64,000 bases of DNA from positions 66,811 to 130,810 of the forward strand of contig CAKPLN010000003.1 of NCBI GenBank assembly GCA_934167665.1, read 5' to 3'. The stretch comes from an uncultured Bacilli bacterium (GTDB taxonomy: Bacteria; Bacillota_I; Bacilli_A; RF39; UBA660). A model generated the notes under the pieces. It made no database searches. It was given only the letters and a program-made list of their open reading frames with translations, and was not told where the DNA came from. Position 1 is the stretch's first letter, and every line of letters begins with the position of its first letter. Shown piece after piece: positions 1 through 8,667 of the stretch. A program made the translations under genes and the position numbers.

Positions 1-22
1 TATAAGTATTGAGGTGAATCAT

Positions 23-1567
23 ATGAAAAAAGAACTACTCGCACCAGTTGGCTCTATGAAAGCCTTATATCAAGCTATCTTTAATGGTGCTGATGCGGTT
101 TATTTAGGCTGTAAAAATTTTGGAGCTAGGAAGTTTGCGACTAACTTTACTAATTCTGAAATAGTTGCTGCTATTAAATTGTGTCATTTATATGGTGTAA
201 AAATCTATGCTACTATGAATACTTTAATTAGTGATGAGGAAGTTAATAGTTTTCTAGATCAAATTGCCTTTCTTCATGAAAATGGCATAGATGCTGTTAT
301 TGTCCAAGATTTTGGAATGATTTGTCTAATTCGTGAAAAATATCCCAATCTAGAAATTCATGCTTCTACACAAGCTAACACTTCAGCTCAAGAAACAGCT
401 CAACTTTTTTATAATTTAGGAGTAAAAAGAGTTGTTTTTTCTAGGGAATTGTCATTAGAAGAAATAGAGTCAATAACTGTTCCAATTGAAAAAGAAGTTT
501 TTGTACATGGCGCTTTATGTATTTGTTACTCTGGTTGTTGCCTTATGAGTAGTATGATAGGTAATAGAAGTGGTAATCGTGGTGAATGCACAGGTTGTTG
601 TCGTCTACCTTATTCACTATCTCACAATGCTAAAATAATAAGTACCAATAATTATCTTTTAAGTACTAAAGAACTAAACACTTCCTCAGTATTTAAAAAG
701 TTATTAGAAAGTGATATTCTAAGTTTTAAAATAGAAGGACGTATGAAAAGTCCTGAATATGTGGGTTTCATTACTAACTTTTATCGTAACTTAATCGACC
801 ATAATGGTAATATTAATATTACTGAGTATAATGAAAAATTAAAAACAATATTCAATAGAGAATTTACAACAGGTCATCTTTTTGAAAATAAGCCTACTGA
901 TATTCTAAACATTAAAAGTCCTAATCACATTGGTCTAGAAATAGGTGAAGTTATAGACATAACTAAAGATAAAATAAAATTAAAATTAACACACCCACTA
1001 AATCAACAAGACGGAATTCGTTTTTTAAAATCTCAAACAGGCTTTATTGTAAATTACTTATATGATGAAAAAGGTAAAATGACATCTTCCGCAACCGATA
1101 TTTGCTACGTAGATAATAAAGTTAACTTAAAAATAAAAGATAAAGTAGCAAAAACTCAGGACTATAAGTTATTAGAAAGCCTAAAATCATACCCTCTAAA
1201 GAAAATACCTATTACTATAACTGTCACATCACTTATTAATAAGCCTTTTACTCTAAAGATAACTGATGGTATAGATACTGTTACAGTAGAAGGTAACTTA
1301 GTTGAAAAGGCAATTAATTCTCCAACTACGATAGAAAGAATAAATGAACAACTTACTAAGTTAGGAGAAACTCCATTTACTTGTCAAAGTATAAATAATA
1401 TATCAGATGATAATATATTTATACCTATTAAAAGTTTAAATGACTTACGTCGTGAAGCTTCATCAAAACTAATATCTATTAGAGAAAATAAAAAAGTAAA
1501 TGTCATCAGTCAAGAAGTTACCCTTGAAAAACTATTAAGTAGTAATAATACTAAAGGTATATCTTAA
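23..1567 (+). CDS. U32-family peptidase-like protein (RlhA/TrhP-type), prematurely ended
   Basis: The N-terminus has the U32 pattern APVGSMKALYQAIFNGADAV. The family signature (EVFVHGALC, YSGCC, NRGECTG) follows around residues 155-200. Known U32 proteins such as RlhA and TrhP take part in hydroxylation of 23S rRNA or tRNA wobble uridine; they are not proven proteases. I place the start at the ATG at 23, because GAGGTG at 11-16 is a correctly spaced ribosome-binding site. The upstream in-frame GTG at 14 lies inside that site. The frame ends at a TAA (1565-1567) but stays open and family-like to 2206, so this looks like the first 514 residues of a protein of about 727 residues. Confidence 0.85.
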   Translation: MKKELLAPVGSMKALYQAIFNGADAVYLGCKNFGARKFATNFTNSEIVAAIKLCHLYGVKIYATMNTLISDEEVNSFLDQIAFLHENGIDAVIVQDFGMICLIREKYPNLEIHASTQANTSAQETAQLFYNLGVKRVVFSRELSLEEIESITVPIEKEVFVHGALCICYSGCCLMSSMIGNRSGNRGECTGCCRLPYSLSHNAKIISTNNYLLSTKELNTSSVFKKLLESDILSFKIEGRMKSPEYVGFITNFYRNLIDHNGNINITEYNEKLKTIFNREFTTGHLFENKPTDILNIKSPNHIGLEIGEVIDITKDKIKLKLTHPLNQQDGIRFLKSQTGFIVNYLYDEKGKMTSSATDICYVDNKVNLKIKDKVAKTQDYKLLESLKSYPLKKIPITITVTSLINKPFTLKITDGIDTVTVEGNLVEKAINSPTTIERINEQLTKLGETPFTCQSINNISDDNIFIPIKSLNDLRREASSKLISIRENKKVNVISQEVTLEKLLSSNNTKGIS

Positions 1568-2206
1568 AGTGTATATAACGAAGAACAATTAAAAGCTTGT
1601 CTTACTCTAAATTTAAATCGTATATATACTTCTAATTTAGAACTATATAAAAAGTACCAAGATTTTCCTAACGTTTATTATAAAACTCCACGTTGTAAGA
1701 AAAATATTATCGAAAACTTAGCCTCAAAGAATTTAGTTTCTGACTACTTTGATTTTAAAAATAAAATAAATATAGGCGATTATGGTCTAAATGCCTATAA
1801 TTCCTATACAGTGTATTACTTAACAAAACTAGGTCTAAAAAGTGTAACTTTATCAGTAGAATTATCATCTTTAAAAATTAATAATTTACTAACTAATTAC
1901 CATAAACTATTTAACTCAACACCTAATCTTGAAGTTTTAGTATATGGAAGAGTTGAAAATATGATCATTAAAGGTAATATTTTAAATATGAATAAAAATG
2001 ATTATAAATATACTTTAATTGACAGTAAAGATCATATATTTCCAACTTATTTTGATGGAGAAAAGACCCATATTTTAAATTATACTAATACTATAATTGA
2101 ACCAAATGAAATAATTAAACCTATTACTTATCGCTTTGACTTTTATGATGAAACAGGTGCAGAAGTTAAAAGCATTATTAATAGGTACCTACAAAAAATC
2201 TATTAA
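1568..2206 (+). pseudogene. Detached C-terminal part of the U32-family gene
   Basis: This stretch continues in the same frame as the upstream U32 gene, directly after its TAA stop, for 212 codons with no further stop until TAA at 2204-2206. The content fits the C-terminal U32-like region of the long form of the family (for example VYYLTKLGLKSVTLSVELS). There is no ATG near its beginning. The first GTG (1811) and first ATG (about 1961) have no clear ribosome-binding site. One base change could have made the TAA, so this is probably a nonsense-mutated gene or a sequencing error. Confidence 0.7.
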
Positions 2207-2252
2207 AAGATAATAATATGTGTTAAAATAATTATATAAGAGGAGTGGTTAA

Positions 2253-2765
2253 ATGAAAGATATAGAAAAGACTCGTACTATAAGGAATTATATTTTATTA
2301 CTTATAACATGTTTAATTACGGTTGCGATAACACTTTATTTTTGTAAATGTTATTATGTTTATAGTGATAGTATTAAAGAAACACCTGTTATTAGGGGAA
2401 CCTTATCAGAAATAACTAGTGAAGAGTTAGACCATTATGTTAAGGAAAATGTTAATTGCGTAGTTTATGTATGTACTGCTAGTAATCCTAAATGTCGTAG
2501 TTTTGAAGAAAGTTTTATTAAACTAATAAAAAAGAAAAATTTACAGGATTCTATAATTTACTTAAATATAAGTAATACTGATCAAGAAACATTTACTAAA
2601 ACTTTTAATGAAAAGTATAATTATAAAGTAAAACTAACTACTAATTATCCAGCTATTATAATTTTTGAAGAATCAAATGTAAGTGCTCTTCTTCAAGAAC
2701 AAGAAAATAATTTAACCATAACAAAAGCTAAACAATTTATTGAATTAAACAAAATAGGGGAGTAA
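2253..2765 (+). CDS. Membrane-anchored thioredoxin-fold-like protein
   Basis: 170 residues with a single N-terminal transmembrane segment (about residues 12-32) and an extracytoplasmic domain. The stretch NCVVYVCTASNPKC looks like a thioredoxin-fold beta strand and helix. The two cysteines are spaced CTASNPKC rather than CxxC, so redox activity is doubtful. The start is supported by GAGGAGTGG. It lies between the U32 gene and trmL, probably co-transcribed with trmL (25-bp gap). I do not recognise the exact family; the fold is inferred from sequence pattern only. Confidence 0.5.
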   Translation: MKDIEKTRTIRNYILLLITCLITVAITLYFCKCYYVYSDSIKETPVIRGTLSEITSEELDHYVKENVNCVVYVCTASNPKCRSFEESFIKLIKKKNLQDSIIYLNISNTDQETFTKTFNEKYNYKVKLTTNYPAIIIFEESNVSALLQEQENNLTITKAKQFIELNKIGE

Positions 2766-2790
2766 GCTTCCCTTTAATGTAGGAGAAAAT

Positions 2791-3300
2791 ATGAATAATA
2801 TCGTTTTATATGAACCAGAAATTCCTCAAAATACTGGTAATATCATGCGCACTTGTGTCGCAACAGGAACAAAATTACATTTAATAAAACCCCTAGGTTT
2901 TACTATAGATGATGCCCATTTAAAAAGATGTGGTGTTAATTATATTGATAAACTAGAATATACTATCTATGAAAATTTTTCTGATTTTAAAGAAAAAAAT
3001 CCTGGAATCTATTATTATTTTACTCGTTATGGTCATAAACCTCATACGAGTTTTGATTATAGTAATCCTAAAGATGAAAATTTATATTTTATTTTTGGCA
3101 AAGAATCAACTGGTATTCCTAAAGAAATATTACAGCAAGATTTAGATCATTGTATGCGTATTCCTATGACTAGCAATGTTCGTGCCTTGAATGTTTCCAA
3201 TAGTGTCGCAATTGTAATATATGAGGCCCTTCGTCAACAAAACTACCGAGGTTTACTTTTTGAAGAACCTCATAAAGGCAAAGACTATCTAGAAAAGTAG
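2791..3300 (+). CDS. trmL: tRNA (cytidine/uridine-34-2'-O)-methyltransferase TrmL
   Basis: 169 residues, the normal length for TrmL, a SPOUT-family (trefoil-knot) methyltransferase that 2'-O-methylates the wobble base of tRNA-Leu in E. coli. Visible family motifs are the N-terminal LYEPEIPQNTGNIMRTC, the central IFGKESTGIP, and the C-terminal knot IPMTSNVRALNVSNSVAI, where S-adenosylmethionine binds. The start has the ribosome-binding site AGGAG. Ten bases separate its stop from the next gene, another tRNA-modification gene, so the pair is probably one transcription unit. Confidence 0.93.
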   Translation: MNNIVLYEPEIPQNTGNIMRTCVATGTKLHLIKPLGFTIDDAHLKRCGVNYIDKLEYTIYENFSDFKEKNPGIYYYFTRYGHKPHTSFDYSNPKDENLYFIFGKESTGIPKEILQQDLDHCMRIPMTSNVRALNVSNSVAIVIYEALRQQNYRGLLFEEPHKGKDYLEK

Positions 3301-3310
3301 TGATGATAAT

Positions 3311-4132
3311 ATGATAACACAAGAAGAAATTGAAAGAAGTATTATAACCAAATTTCGTAAAACGATTTGGCGTCCCTTTACTAAAGCTGTTAGAGACTAT
3401 GAGTTAATATCTGAAAATGATAAAATTGCTGTTTGTATTTCTGGTGGTAAAGATTCCATGCTTCTTGCTAAATGCTTAGAAGAATTACAAAAACATGGTA
3501 AAACAAAATTTGAGTTAGTCTATCTTGTAATGGATCCTGGATACAATAAGGAAAATCGTGAAAAAATAATTTCTAATGCTAAAAAATTAGGTCTAGATAT
3601 AAATATATTTAATTCAGATATCTTTAACATAGTAAATACAAACTCCCCATCATCACCTTGTTACTTATGTGCTAGAATGCGTAGAGGCTTTCTTTATGCT
3701 AGAGCTCAAGAACTCGGCTGTAATAAAATTGCTTTAGGTCATCATTTTGATGATGCTATCGAAACAATTATGCTTTCAATATTTTATGGTGGTGAGTACA
3801 AAGGCATGATGCCTAAACTAAAAAGTACCAACTTCGCTGGTATGGAACTAATAAGACCTCTTTATTTAGTAAGAGAAAGTTCTATAATAAATTGGGCTCA
3901 AAATAATGATCTACATTTCATTAACTGTGCTTGTCAATTTACCTCCAAAGAATCTAAAAAAGACTCTAAGCGTTTAGAAATGAAAAATCTAATTAAAAAG
4001 TTAGAAGCAACAAACAAAAATATTGCCTACAACATATTTAAATCCAGTGAAAATGTTAATATAGATACTGTTTTAGGAACAAAGATTAATAATGAAAAAC
4101 ACTCATTCTTAGAAAATTATAATAAAAATTAA
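3311..4132 (+). CDS. TtcA-like tRNA thiolation ATP-pyrophosphatase
   Basis: 273 residues. The PP-loop SGGKDS begins near residue 44 and marks the ATP-pyrophosphatase fold that adenylates the target base. Cysteine pairs PCYLCARMRRG (C117, C120) and NCACQF (C206, C208) fit the iron-sulfur ligands of the TtcA/TtuA group, and GHHFDDAIETIML is the conserved second motif. TtcA makes 2-thiocytidine at tRNA position 32; whether this homologue has the same target cannot be told from sequence. The start codon has only a weak ribosome-binding site (GTGAT). The gene follows trmL closely. Confidence 0.8.
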   Translation: MITQEEIERSIITKFRKTIWRPFTKAVRDYELISENDKIAVCISGGKDSMLLAKCLEELQKHGKTKFELVYLVMDPGYNKENREKIISNAKKLGLDINIFNSDIFNIVNTNSPSSPCYLCARMRRGFLYARAQELGCNKIALGHHFDDAIETIMLSIFYGGEYKGMMPKLKSTNFAGMELIRPLYLVRESSIINWAQNNDLHFINCACQFTSKESKKDSKRLEMKNLIKKLEATNKNIAYNIFKSSENVNIDTVLGTKINNEKHSFLENYNKN

Positions 4133-4148
4133 TAATATTGCATAAAGA

Positions 4149-4186
4149 AAAGCTCCTTTCTTCATAATTAAGTTGAAAGGAGCTTT
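4149..4186 (+). promoter_or_regulatory. Perfect 12-bp hairpin hiding the sigG ribosome-binding site
   Basis: AAAGCTCCTTTC (4149-4160) is the exact complement of GAAAGGAGCTTT (4175-4186), with a 14-base loop. The right arm holds the AAAGGAG ribosome-binding site of sigG, whose ATG starts at 4190. No T-run follows, so this is not an intrinsic terminator. In B. subtilis, secondary structure in the sigG mRNA is one feature known to dampen sigG translation. A similar role here is inference. Confidence 0.75.
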
Positions 4187-4189
4187 CTA

Positions 4190-4966
4190 ATGGCAAAATA
4201 TAAAGTAGAAATAAGTGGTATAAATACTAATGATATAGTAGTACTTTCTAATGAAGAAATGACAGAATTATTTAAAAGAGCACAAACAGGTGATGAGATA
4301 GCTCGTGATCTTTTAGTAAGTGGTAATTTAAAATTAGTTTTATCAATATTAAGACAATTTACTAATAAATCTGATAATATGGATGATTTATTTCAAATTG
4401 GTTGTATTGGGCTCTTAAAAGCTATTGATAATTTTGATTTAAGTCATGAAGTAAAGTTTTCAACTTATGCTGTTCCTATGATAACAGGTGAGGTGAGACG
4501 TTATATTAGAGATAACAGTCAAGTAAGAATTAGCCGTTCAGTTAAAGATATAGCCTATAAATCATTAAAAATAAAAGAAGCCTATATTATGGAACATGGT
4601 CAAGAACCAAGCACAGAGTATATTGCCGAAAAGTTAAATATTACAGTAGGTGAAGTAATAATGGCCCTTGATTCCCTTAAAGAACCAGTAAGCATGTTTG
4701 AACCTATTTATAATGATGGTGGCGATACAATTTATTTAGCTGATCAAATTGAAGATAAAAAAACTAATAATGCTGAACTATCCAATAAAATAGCCATAGA
4801 AGAAGCTATTAACAATCTAGATCAAAGAGAAAAAGATATTCTTGATAAACACTACATAGTTGGTAAGACACAAATGGAAATAGCTAATGAATTAAATATT
4901 AGTCAAGCTCAAGTATCAAGATTAGAAAAAAGAGCCATTAAACAATTAAAAAAAGTATTGAAGTAG
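4190..4966 (+). CDS. sigG: Sporulation sigma factor SigG
   Basis: 258 residues, the usual length of SigG, the late forespore sigma factor. The N-terminus KVEISGINTNDI resembles the SigG-specific start of B. subtilis. Region 2 contains DDLFQIGCIGLLKAIDNFDL and KFSTYAVPMITGEVRRY. The stretch EPVSMFEPIYNDGGD is typical of SigF/SigG. Region 4 ends with the helix-turn-helix TQMEIANELNISQAQVSRLE. The ribosome-binding site sits in a perfect hairpin (4149-4186). The gene stands alone rather than in a spoIIGA-sigE-sigG cluster, and is followed by other sporulation genes. Confidence 0.95.
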   Translation: MAKYKVEISGINTNDIVVLSNEEMTELFKRAQTGDEIARDLLVSGNLKLVLSILRQFTNKSDNMDDLFQIGCIGLLKAIDNFDLSHEVKFSTYAVPMITGEVRRYIRDNSQVRISRSVKDIAYKSLKIKEAYIMEHGQEPSTEYIAEKLNITVGEVIMALDSLKEPVSMFEPIYNDGGDTIYLADQIEDKKTNNAELSNKIAIEEAINNLDQREKDILDKHYIVGKTQMEIANELNISQAQVSRLEKRAIKQLKKVLK

Positions 4967-5011
4967 CATAAATAATCCCTCTAAAAATATAATTAACTAA
5001 AGGTGATAAGT

Positions 5012-5245
5012 ATGCGACTATCTGATTTACAAACTAAAAATATTGTTAATATAAATGATGGTAAAAATATTGGTACCATTATAGATGCCAATATAACTGA
5101 AAATGGTACAGTAGAAACTTTAGTAATTGAAGCTAATAAAAACTTTTTCTCTTTAAATAGAGAAAGTGATATTGAAGTAAAATGGCAAGATATAACCAAA
5201 ATAGGTGAAGATGTAATCTTAGTAAAGCCAGGTTCCCATGAATAA
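5012..5245 (+). CDS. YlmC/YmxH-family sporulation-associated PRC-barrel protein
   Basis: 77 residues from the ATG at 5012, preceded by AAAGGTGAT; the in-frame GTG at 5003 is part of that ribosome-binding site. The short beta-rich sequence (MRLSDLQTKNIVNINDGKNI at the start, VKWQDITKIGEDVILV at the end) matches the PRC-barrel YlmC/YmxH family. In B. subtilis ylmC follows sigG in the spoIIG region, so the neighbourhood agrees. The molecular function is not established. It overlaps yunB by 8 bases, suggesting translational coupling. Confidence 0.85.
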   Translation: MRLSDLQTKNIVNINDGKNIGTIIDANITENGTVETLVIEANKNFFSLNRESDIEVKWQDITKIGEDVILVKPGSHE

Positions 5246-5954
5246 AATAAAACTTTTATTTTGGCTTATAATAGTCAATATAGTTTTTTCTTTTTTTTTG
5301 TTACAAATAATATCAAATGCTCTAAATCCCATTCTTTCAAGTTATGTTAATATTGAAGCCAATCATTTTGCTAATAACATTGTAAGTTCAACTGTTAATG
5401 AAGTTATTGCTAAAAATAATGATTATGACTTGTTTATTATAACTAAAAATAGTAAAGGAGAAATAGAAACTCTTGACTATAATACTCAAAAAGTAAATAA
5501 ATTATTATTAGAAATAACTGATACCATTCAAAAAGAATTAACTAACCTAGAGGAAGGTAAAATAGAAGATTTACAAATATCTAATAATTTTAAACTTAAA
5601 AACTTAACTAAAATTAAAAATGGTGTTTTATGTGAAGTGCCCATAGGGGCTTTAAATGGTGATACTCTTTTTGCTAATATGGGTCCTAACATTCCTATAA
5701 GATTATCATTTATTGGTCAAGTGCAAGCCAATCTTGAAACCAAAATATCTAGTTATGGTATTAATAATATAACTGTAGAAACTAATATATTAGTAGAAGT
5801 AGGAGAACAGATAACCATGCCAACCACTTCTAAAAATTTTATTGTCGAAATTAAGGCACCTCTAACTATAAAGATTATTAAAGGTATAGTACCAGATTAT
5901 TATTTTCAAGATATAAATAAAGAATCTGATTCAATATCTCTACCTCTGGAGTAG
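5238..5954 (+). CDS. yunB: Sporulation protein YunB
   Basis: 238 residues with one N-terminal transmembrane helix (about residues 5-27) and a large extracytoplasmic domain. The order of conserved blocks fits YunB: a block near residues 100-125, PIGALNGDTLFANMGPNIPI, and a C-terminal region with VEVGEQITMPTTSKNF. B. subtilis yunB is expressed under SigE and needed for normal spore formation, but its biochemical role is unknown. It overlaps the preceding gene by 8 bases. Confidence 0.85.
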   Translation: MNKIKLLFWLIIVNIVFSFFLLQIISNALNPILSSYVNIEANHFANNIVSSTVNEVIAKNNDYDLFIITKNSKGEIETLDYNTQKVNKLLLEITDTIQKELTNLEEGKIEDLQISNNFKLKNLTKIKNGVLCEVPIGALNGDTLFANMGPNIPIRLSFIGQVQANLETKISSYGINNITVETNILVEVGEQITMPTTSKNFIVEIKAPLTIKIIKGIVPDYYFQDINKESDSISLPLE

Positions 5955-5961
5955 AAAAATA

Positions 5962-5970
5962 TGATATAAT
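5962..5970 (+). promoter_or_regulatory. Extended -10 promoter element upstream of yutD
   Basis: TGATATAAT is a perfect extended -10 hexamer, lying 40 bases before the yutD start. No convincing -35 hexamer is seen, which is normal for extended -10 promoters. Confidence 0.45.
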
Positions 5971-6009
5971 TAAACAAGAAAATATTAATAAAGTAAGGTG
6001 CAATAATAT

Positions 6010-6285
6010 ATGAAAATCATAGAACTAAATAATCAAAAATATGAAGTAGTTGAAAATGATAATTGTCTAGATATAGAATTATTAAAAGAAAAGGTAACTG
6101 ATTATTTTAATAACTTTGATTATATCTTTGGAGATTATTCATACGATAAACTTAGATTGAAAGGTTTTAATAGCCCAACTAATAAAAAAGCTACTCCTAT
6201 AAATAATATTAATAATTTAGAAGAGTATAAAAAAGAATATTGTAGTTATGGTGCTAAAACATTTCTCTTGAAAAAAGTACAGTAA
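6010..6285 (+). CDS. yutD: YutD-family protein
   Basis: 91 residues. The central stretch FDYIFGDYSYDKLRLKGF is the hallmark of the YutD-like family (formerly DUF1027), and the whole sequence aligns by eye with B. subtilis YutD. Function unknown. In B. subtilis yutD, yutH, yutI and yunB sit in one chromosomal neighbourhood; the same genes sit together here, which supports the call. A ribosome-binding site AAGGTG lies nine bases or so upstream. Confidence 0.8.
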   Translation: MKIIELNNQKYEVVENDNCLDIELLKEKVTDYFNNFDYIFGDYSYDKLRLKGFNSPTNKKATPINNINNLEEYKKEYCSYGAKTFLLKKVQ

Positions 6286-6290
6286 AATGC

Positions 6291-6318
6291 TTGTAATTAA
6301 GTAAAAATATGTTAAAAT
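6291..6318 (+). promoter_or_regulatory. Probable promoter for the DUF1292 operon
   Basis: TTGTAA (6291-6296) and TAAAAT (6313-6318) are spaced by 16 bases, 37 bases before the next start codon. The match to the vegetative consensus is moderate. Confidence 0.4.
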
Positions 6319-6354
6319 GATAATATACGGATAATAAGGGAGGACTTAATATAT

Positions 6355-6630
6355 ATGATGGAAAATCAAACTAACAAAAAACTTATGTCAATTGTTGCTA
6401 GTGATGGCTCAATCGAAGAAGTTGAAGTTATTTTAGCTTTTGAGTTCAAAGATACTGGAAAAGAATATGTAGTTTATACAAAAAATGAAAAAGATGAAAA
6501 TGAAAACATAACTGTATATGTTTCAAATATAGAACGTTCAACTGGAGAACCTAAATTACTAGGTGTTGAAAGTGAAGAAGAATGGAATAGAATAAAAGAC
6601 GTATTACGTGAATTATCCAAATCAGAATAA
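6355..6630 (+). CDS. DUF1292-family protein
   Basis: 91 residues, acidic, with a central beta-rich domain (EVEVILAFEFKDTGKEYVVY) and a helical tail (SEEEWNRIKDVLREL). This matches the small DUF1292 proteins found across Firmicutes, often near RNase or alanyl-tRNA synthetase genes. Function unknown. The start could be 6355 or the ATG at 6358; both are served by GGGAGG. It is followed 18 bases later by the next gene and is probably co-transcribed. Confidence 0.8.
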   Translation: MMENQTNKKLMSIVASDGSIEEVEVILAFEFKDTGKEYVVYTKNEKDENENITVYVSNIERSTGEPKLLGVESEEEWNRIKDVLRELSKSE

Positions 6631-6648
6631 CAGATAGGAGGTCTTAAC

Positions 6649-7725
6649 ATGACTGTATTAGAAAACACAGTATTATGTGATAACGGGTATGGGGAAGTAC
6701 AAGGTATTAAATCACCCCAAAAAATAAAATTAAGAAGTGTTTCTTATGCTGGTATCATTGATAAGTATGCAAGCTTTACAAAGGAAGCAACAGCTATTAA
6801 TGACAGCACAGTGTTAGTACCTTCTACCAAAGAAGATGCTATAGTAATTGTAGACTTACCATTACTTAGAGCAATGCATGTTCAACATAAAGCTCTAAAA
6901 GTAAAGTCTACAATGTTTGATAATATAAAAAGAAACGGCTTAAATGTTGAAAAACAACCTGAAGATACTGTTGAAGTTGTAGCAGAACAACCAGCTCCAT
7001 TAGAAGATAGTGAAGAATTAGGTGCTGATTTCAAAGCTCTTCGTAATGGTGCCACAAGTGCTAAAATAGAAAAATATATGGCTTATGATCCACAAGATGA
7101 AGCTGTTGCTGTAAGTGAAGTAACACAAGCTCCAGAAGTAGAAAATGAACCTGAAGCAATATCACCAGTTACAATAGAGCAAGAAAGTTCTAGACCAATT
7201 TCTAGAACAGTGCCACTAATTGCTCCTGAAAGAGTTGAAGTTAAAACAGAGGAATTAGGAAAAACAGAAGAAGTAGTAGCAGAAGAAGCTCCTCAAGAGG
7301 TATATCAAGAATCTGCTAAAGAGTCAGCTAGAGCAGCTTTAGCTAATCCTATGGAATTAACTGATATTCTAGATTTAAACAATATGGAATCATTAAGAGC
7401 TTATTTAGTACAAACAATGGAACTAAAGAAAGAAGCCGCAACTGCCAAACAACAAGAAGAAGCAGCTAGAGAAAGTGCAGCTCAAGCAGAAAGAGAAACA
7501 GAAGGTAGTAGAGACGCCTTAGCCATGGCTACCGAAAGAGTAGTAGCTCTTCAAGAATCTCTAAAAGCTCAAGCAGAACAAAGCTATAATCAGACTAATA
7601 TGTACATTAGTAGAAAAGCTGAACTCGAAGCTGAAAAGAGTGAAATAGATAAAACTCTTGGTGAAATGAATGATATGCTAGCCATGAGTAGTGAAGAAGA
7701 AACATCTAAAGAAAAAACAAAATAA
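6649..7725 (+). CDS. Unrecognised coiled-coil protein
   Basis: 358 residues with a strong ribosome-binding site (AGGAGG). Three parts are visible: an N-terminal globular part of about 110 residues with no motif I recognise; an acidic Glu/Val/Pro/Ala-rich linker (about 110-220); and a C-terminal region rich in Ala, Glu, Gln and Lys (about 235-345) with heptad-like spacing, probably a coiled coil. No signal peptide or membrane segment. The linker and coil have richer codon use than the neighbours. It sits among sporulation-associated genes, so a spore-assembly role is possible but unproven. An intrinsic terminator follows. Confidence 0.75.
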   Translation: MTVLENTVLCDNGYGEVQGIKSPQKIKLRSVSYAGIIDKYASFTKEATAINDSTVLVPSTKEDAIVIVDLPLLRAMHVQHKALKVKSTMFDNIKRNGLNVEKQPEDTVEVVAEQPAPLEDSEELGADFKALRNGATSAKIEKYMAYDPQDEAVAVSEVTQAPEVENEPEAISPVTIEQESSRPISRTVPLIAPERVEVKTEELGKTEEVVAEEAPQEVYQESAKESARAALANPMELTDILDLNNMESLRAYLVQTMELKKEAATAKQQEEAARESAAQAERETEGSRDALAMATERVVALQESLKAQAEQSYNQTNMYISRKAELEAEKSEIDKTLGEMNDMLAMSSEEETSKEKTK

Positions 7726-7730
7726 ATATA

Positions 7731-7762
7731 AAAAGAGAACAAAGTAATTTTCTCTTTTTTTT
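7731..7762 (+). terminator. Intrinsic terminator
   Basis: AAAAGAGAA (7731-7739) pairs with TTCTCTTTT (7750-7758) and a T-run follows. It ends the DUF1292/coiled-coil transcript. Confidence 0.85.
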
Positions 7763-7789
7763 TACATAAAATTAATTGAGTTGATGCTT

Positions 7790-8641
7790 ATGCGAAATAC
7801 AATTAGATATTATTACTTGTTTGATGATATATACGTTAGTAAGATTAATTACACTAATTACATAAAATATAAAAATAAAATATATGTTTTTGTCGAAATA
7901 TTAAATCAAGATATGGTCTTAGAAGCTTATCAATTAACAAAAGACTATCCAGAGTATGAAAAGATTATCGTTAATAAAGATAAAAGTATTTTTACTCCTT
8001 ACAATAATAAAATATATGTCTTAATAGAAAAAAAACAAAGTAATGCCTTTCCACCATTACGAGAAGTATCTAGTACTACAAAACTCTTACTAGATAGAAC
8101 TAATTGGAGTCTTCTTTGGTCTAAAAAAGTTGATTATTACGAATATCAATTTAAACATATAAAAGGTTTATATAAAAGTATTGATGAAAGCTTTGAATAT
8201 TATATAGGTATGACAGAGTCTTCTATTAGTTATATAAATTATAATATAGGAAAAACTAATTTAAAAAAATGTCTCTGTCGTAATAGAATGGTTGAAAAAG
8301 AGTATTATAATCCACTAAATATCGTAATAGATCATCGCTCTAGAGACATAGGAGAAAGTCTTAAAACTATGTTTTGGAATAATAACTATAATACTCGTAA
8401 AATAAAAAACACTCTAAGTCAAATAGATCTAACTCTTGAAAACTGTATGTTAATATATGCTAGACTATTATATCCAAGTTATTATTTTGATGCCTATGAA
8501 ATGACAATAACTAATAGGACAGATGAGACTAATATTAAAAAAATAATTAGTAGAATCGAAGAATATGAGAAATTTGTAAGTGAAGTTTTTAGTATTTTAC
8601 AGGGATTTAATAGAAATTTAGTTAAGATAGAGTGGTTATAA
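7790..8641 (+). CDS. yutH: YutH-like spore coat protein (kinase-like fold)
   Basis: 283 residues from the ATG at 7790. Upstream in-frame TTG (7781) and ATG (7784) are possible, but the GAG-TTGAT element best serves 7790. The pattern W-SKKVDYYEYQ followed by YYIGMTESSISY is typical of the YutH/CotS group, relatives of aminoglycoside phosphotransferases. NIVIDHRSRDIGE occupies the place of the catalytic loop. B. subtilis YutH is a spore coat protein. The next gene, transcribed toward it, is the NifU-like yutI homologue, as in the B. subtilis neighbourhood. Confidence 0.7.
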   Translation: MRNTIRYYYLFDDIYVSKINYTNYIKYKNKIYVFVEILNQDMVLEAYQLTKDYPEYEKIIVNKDKSIFTPYNNKIYVLIEKKQSNAFPPLREVSSTTKLLLDRTNWSLLWSKKVDYYEYQFKHIKGLYKSIDESFEYYIGMTESSISYINYNIGKTNLKKCLCRNRMVEKEYYNPLNIVIDHRSRDIGESLKTMFWNNNYNTRKIKNTLSQIDLTLENCMLIYARLLYPSYYFDAYEMTITNRTDETNIKKIISRIEEYEKFVSEVFSILQGFNRNLVKIEWL

Positions 8642-8667
8642 AAAAAGATGAGTAAATTCTTACTCAC
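8641..8667 (-). terminator. Intrinsic terminator of the NifU-like gene
   Basis: Read on the minus strand, TGAGTAA and TTACTCA form a 7-bp stem with a 4-base loop, followed by a run of T. The stem overlaps the stop codon of the NifU-like gene. Confidence 0.7.

Noticed and set aside
1565..1567. Stop-codon recoding in the U32-family gene
   Set aside because: TAA ends many other genes in the window and no recoding structure is visible; mutation or sequencing error is simpler.
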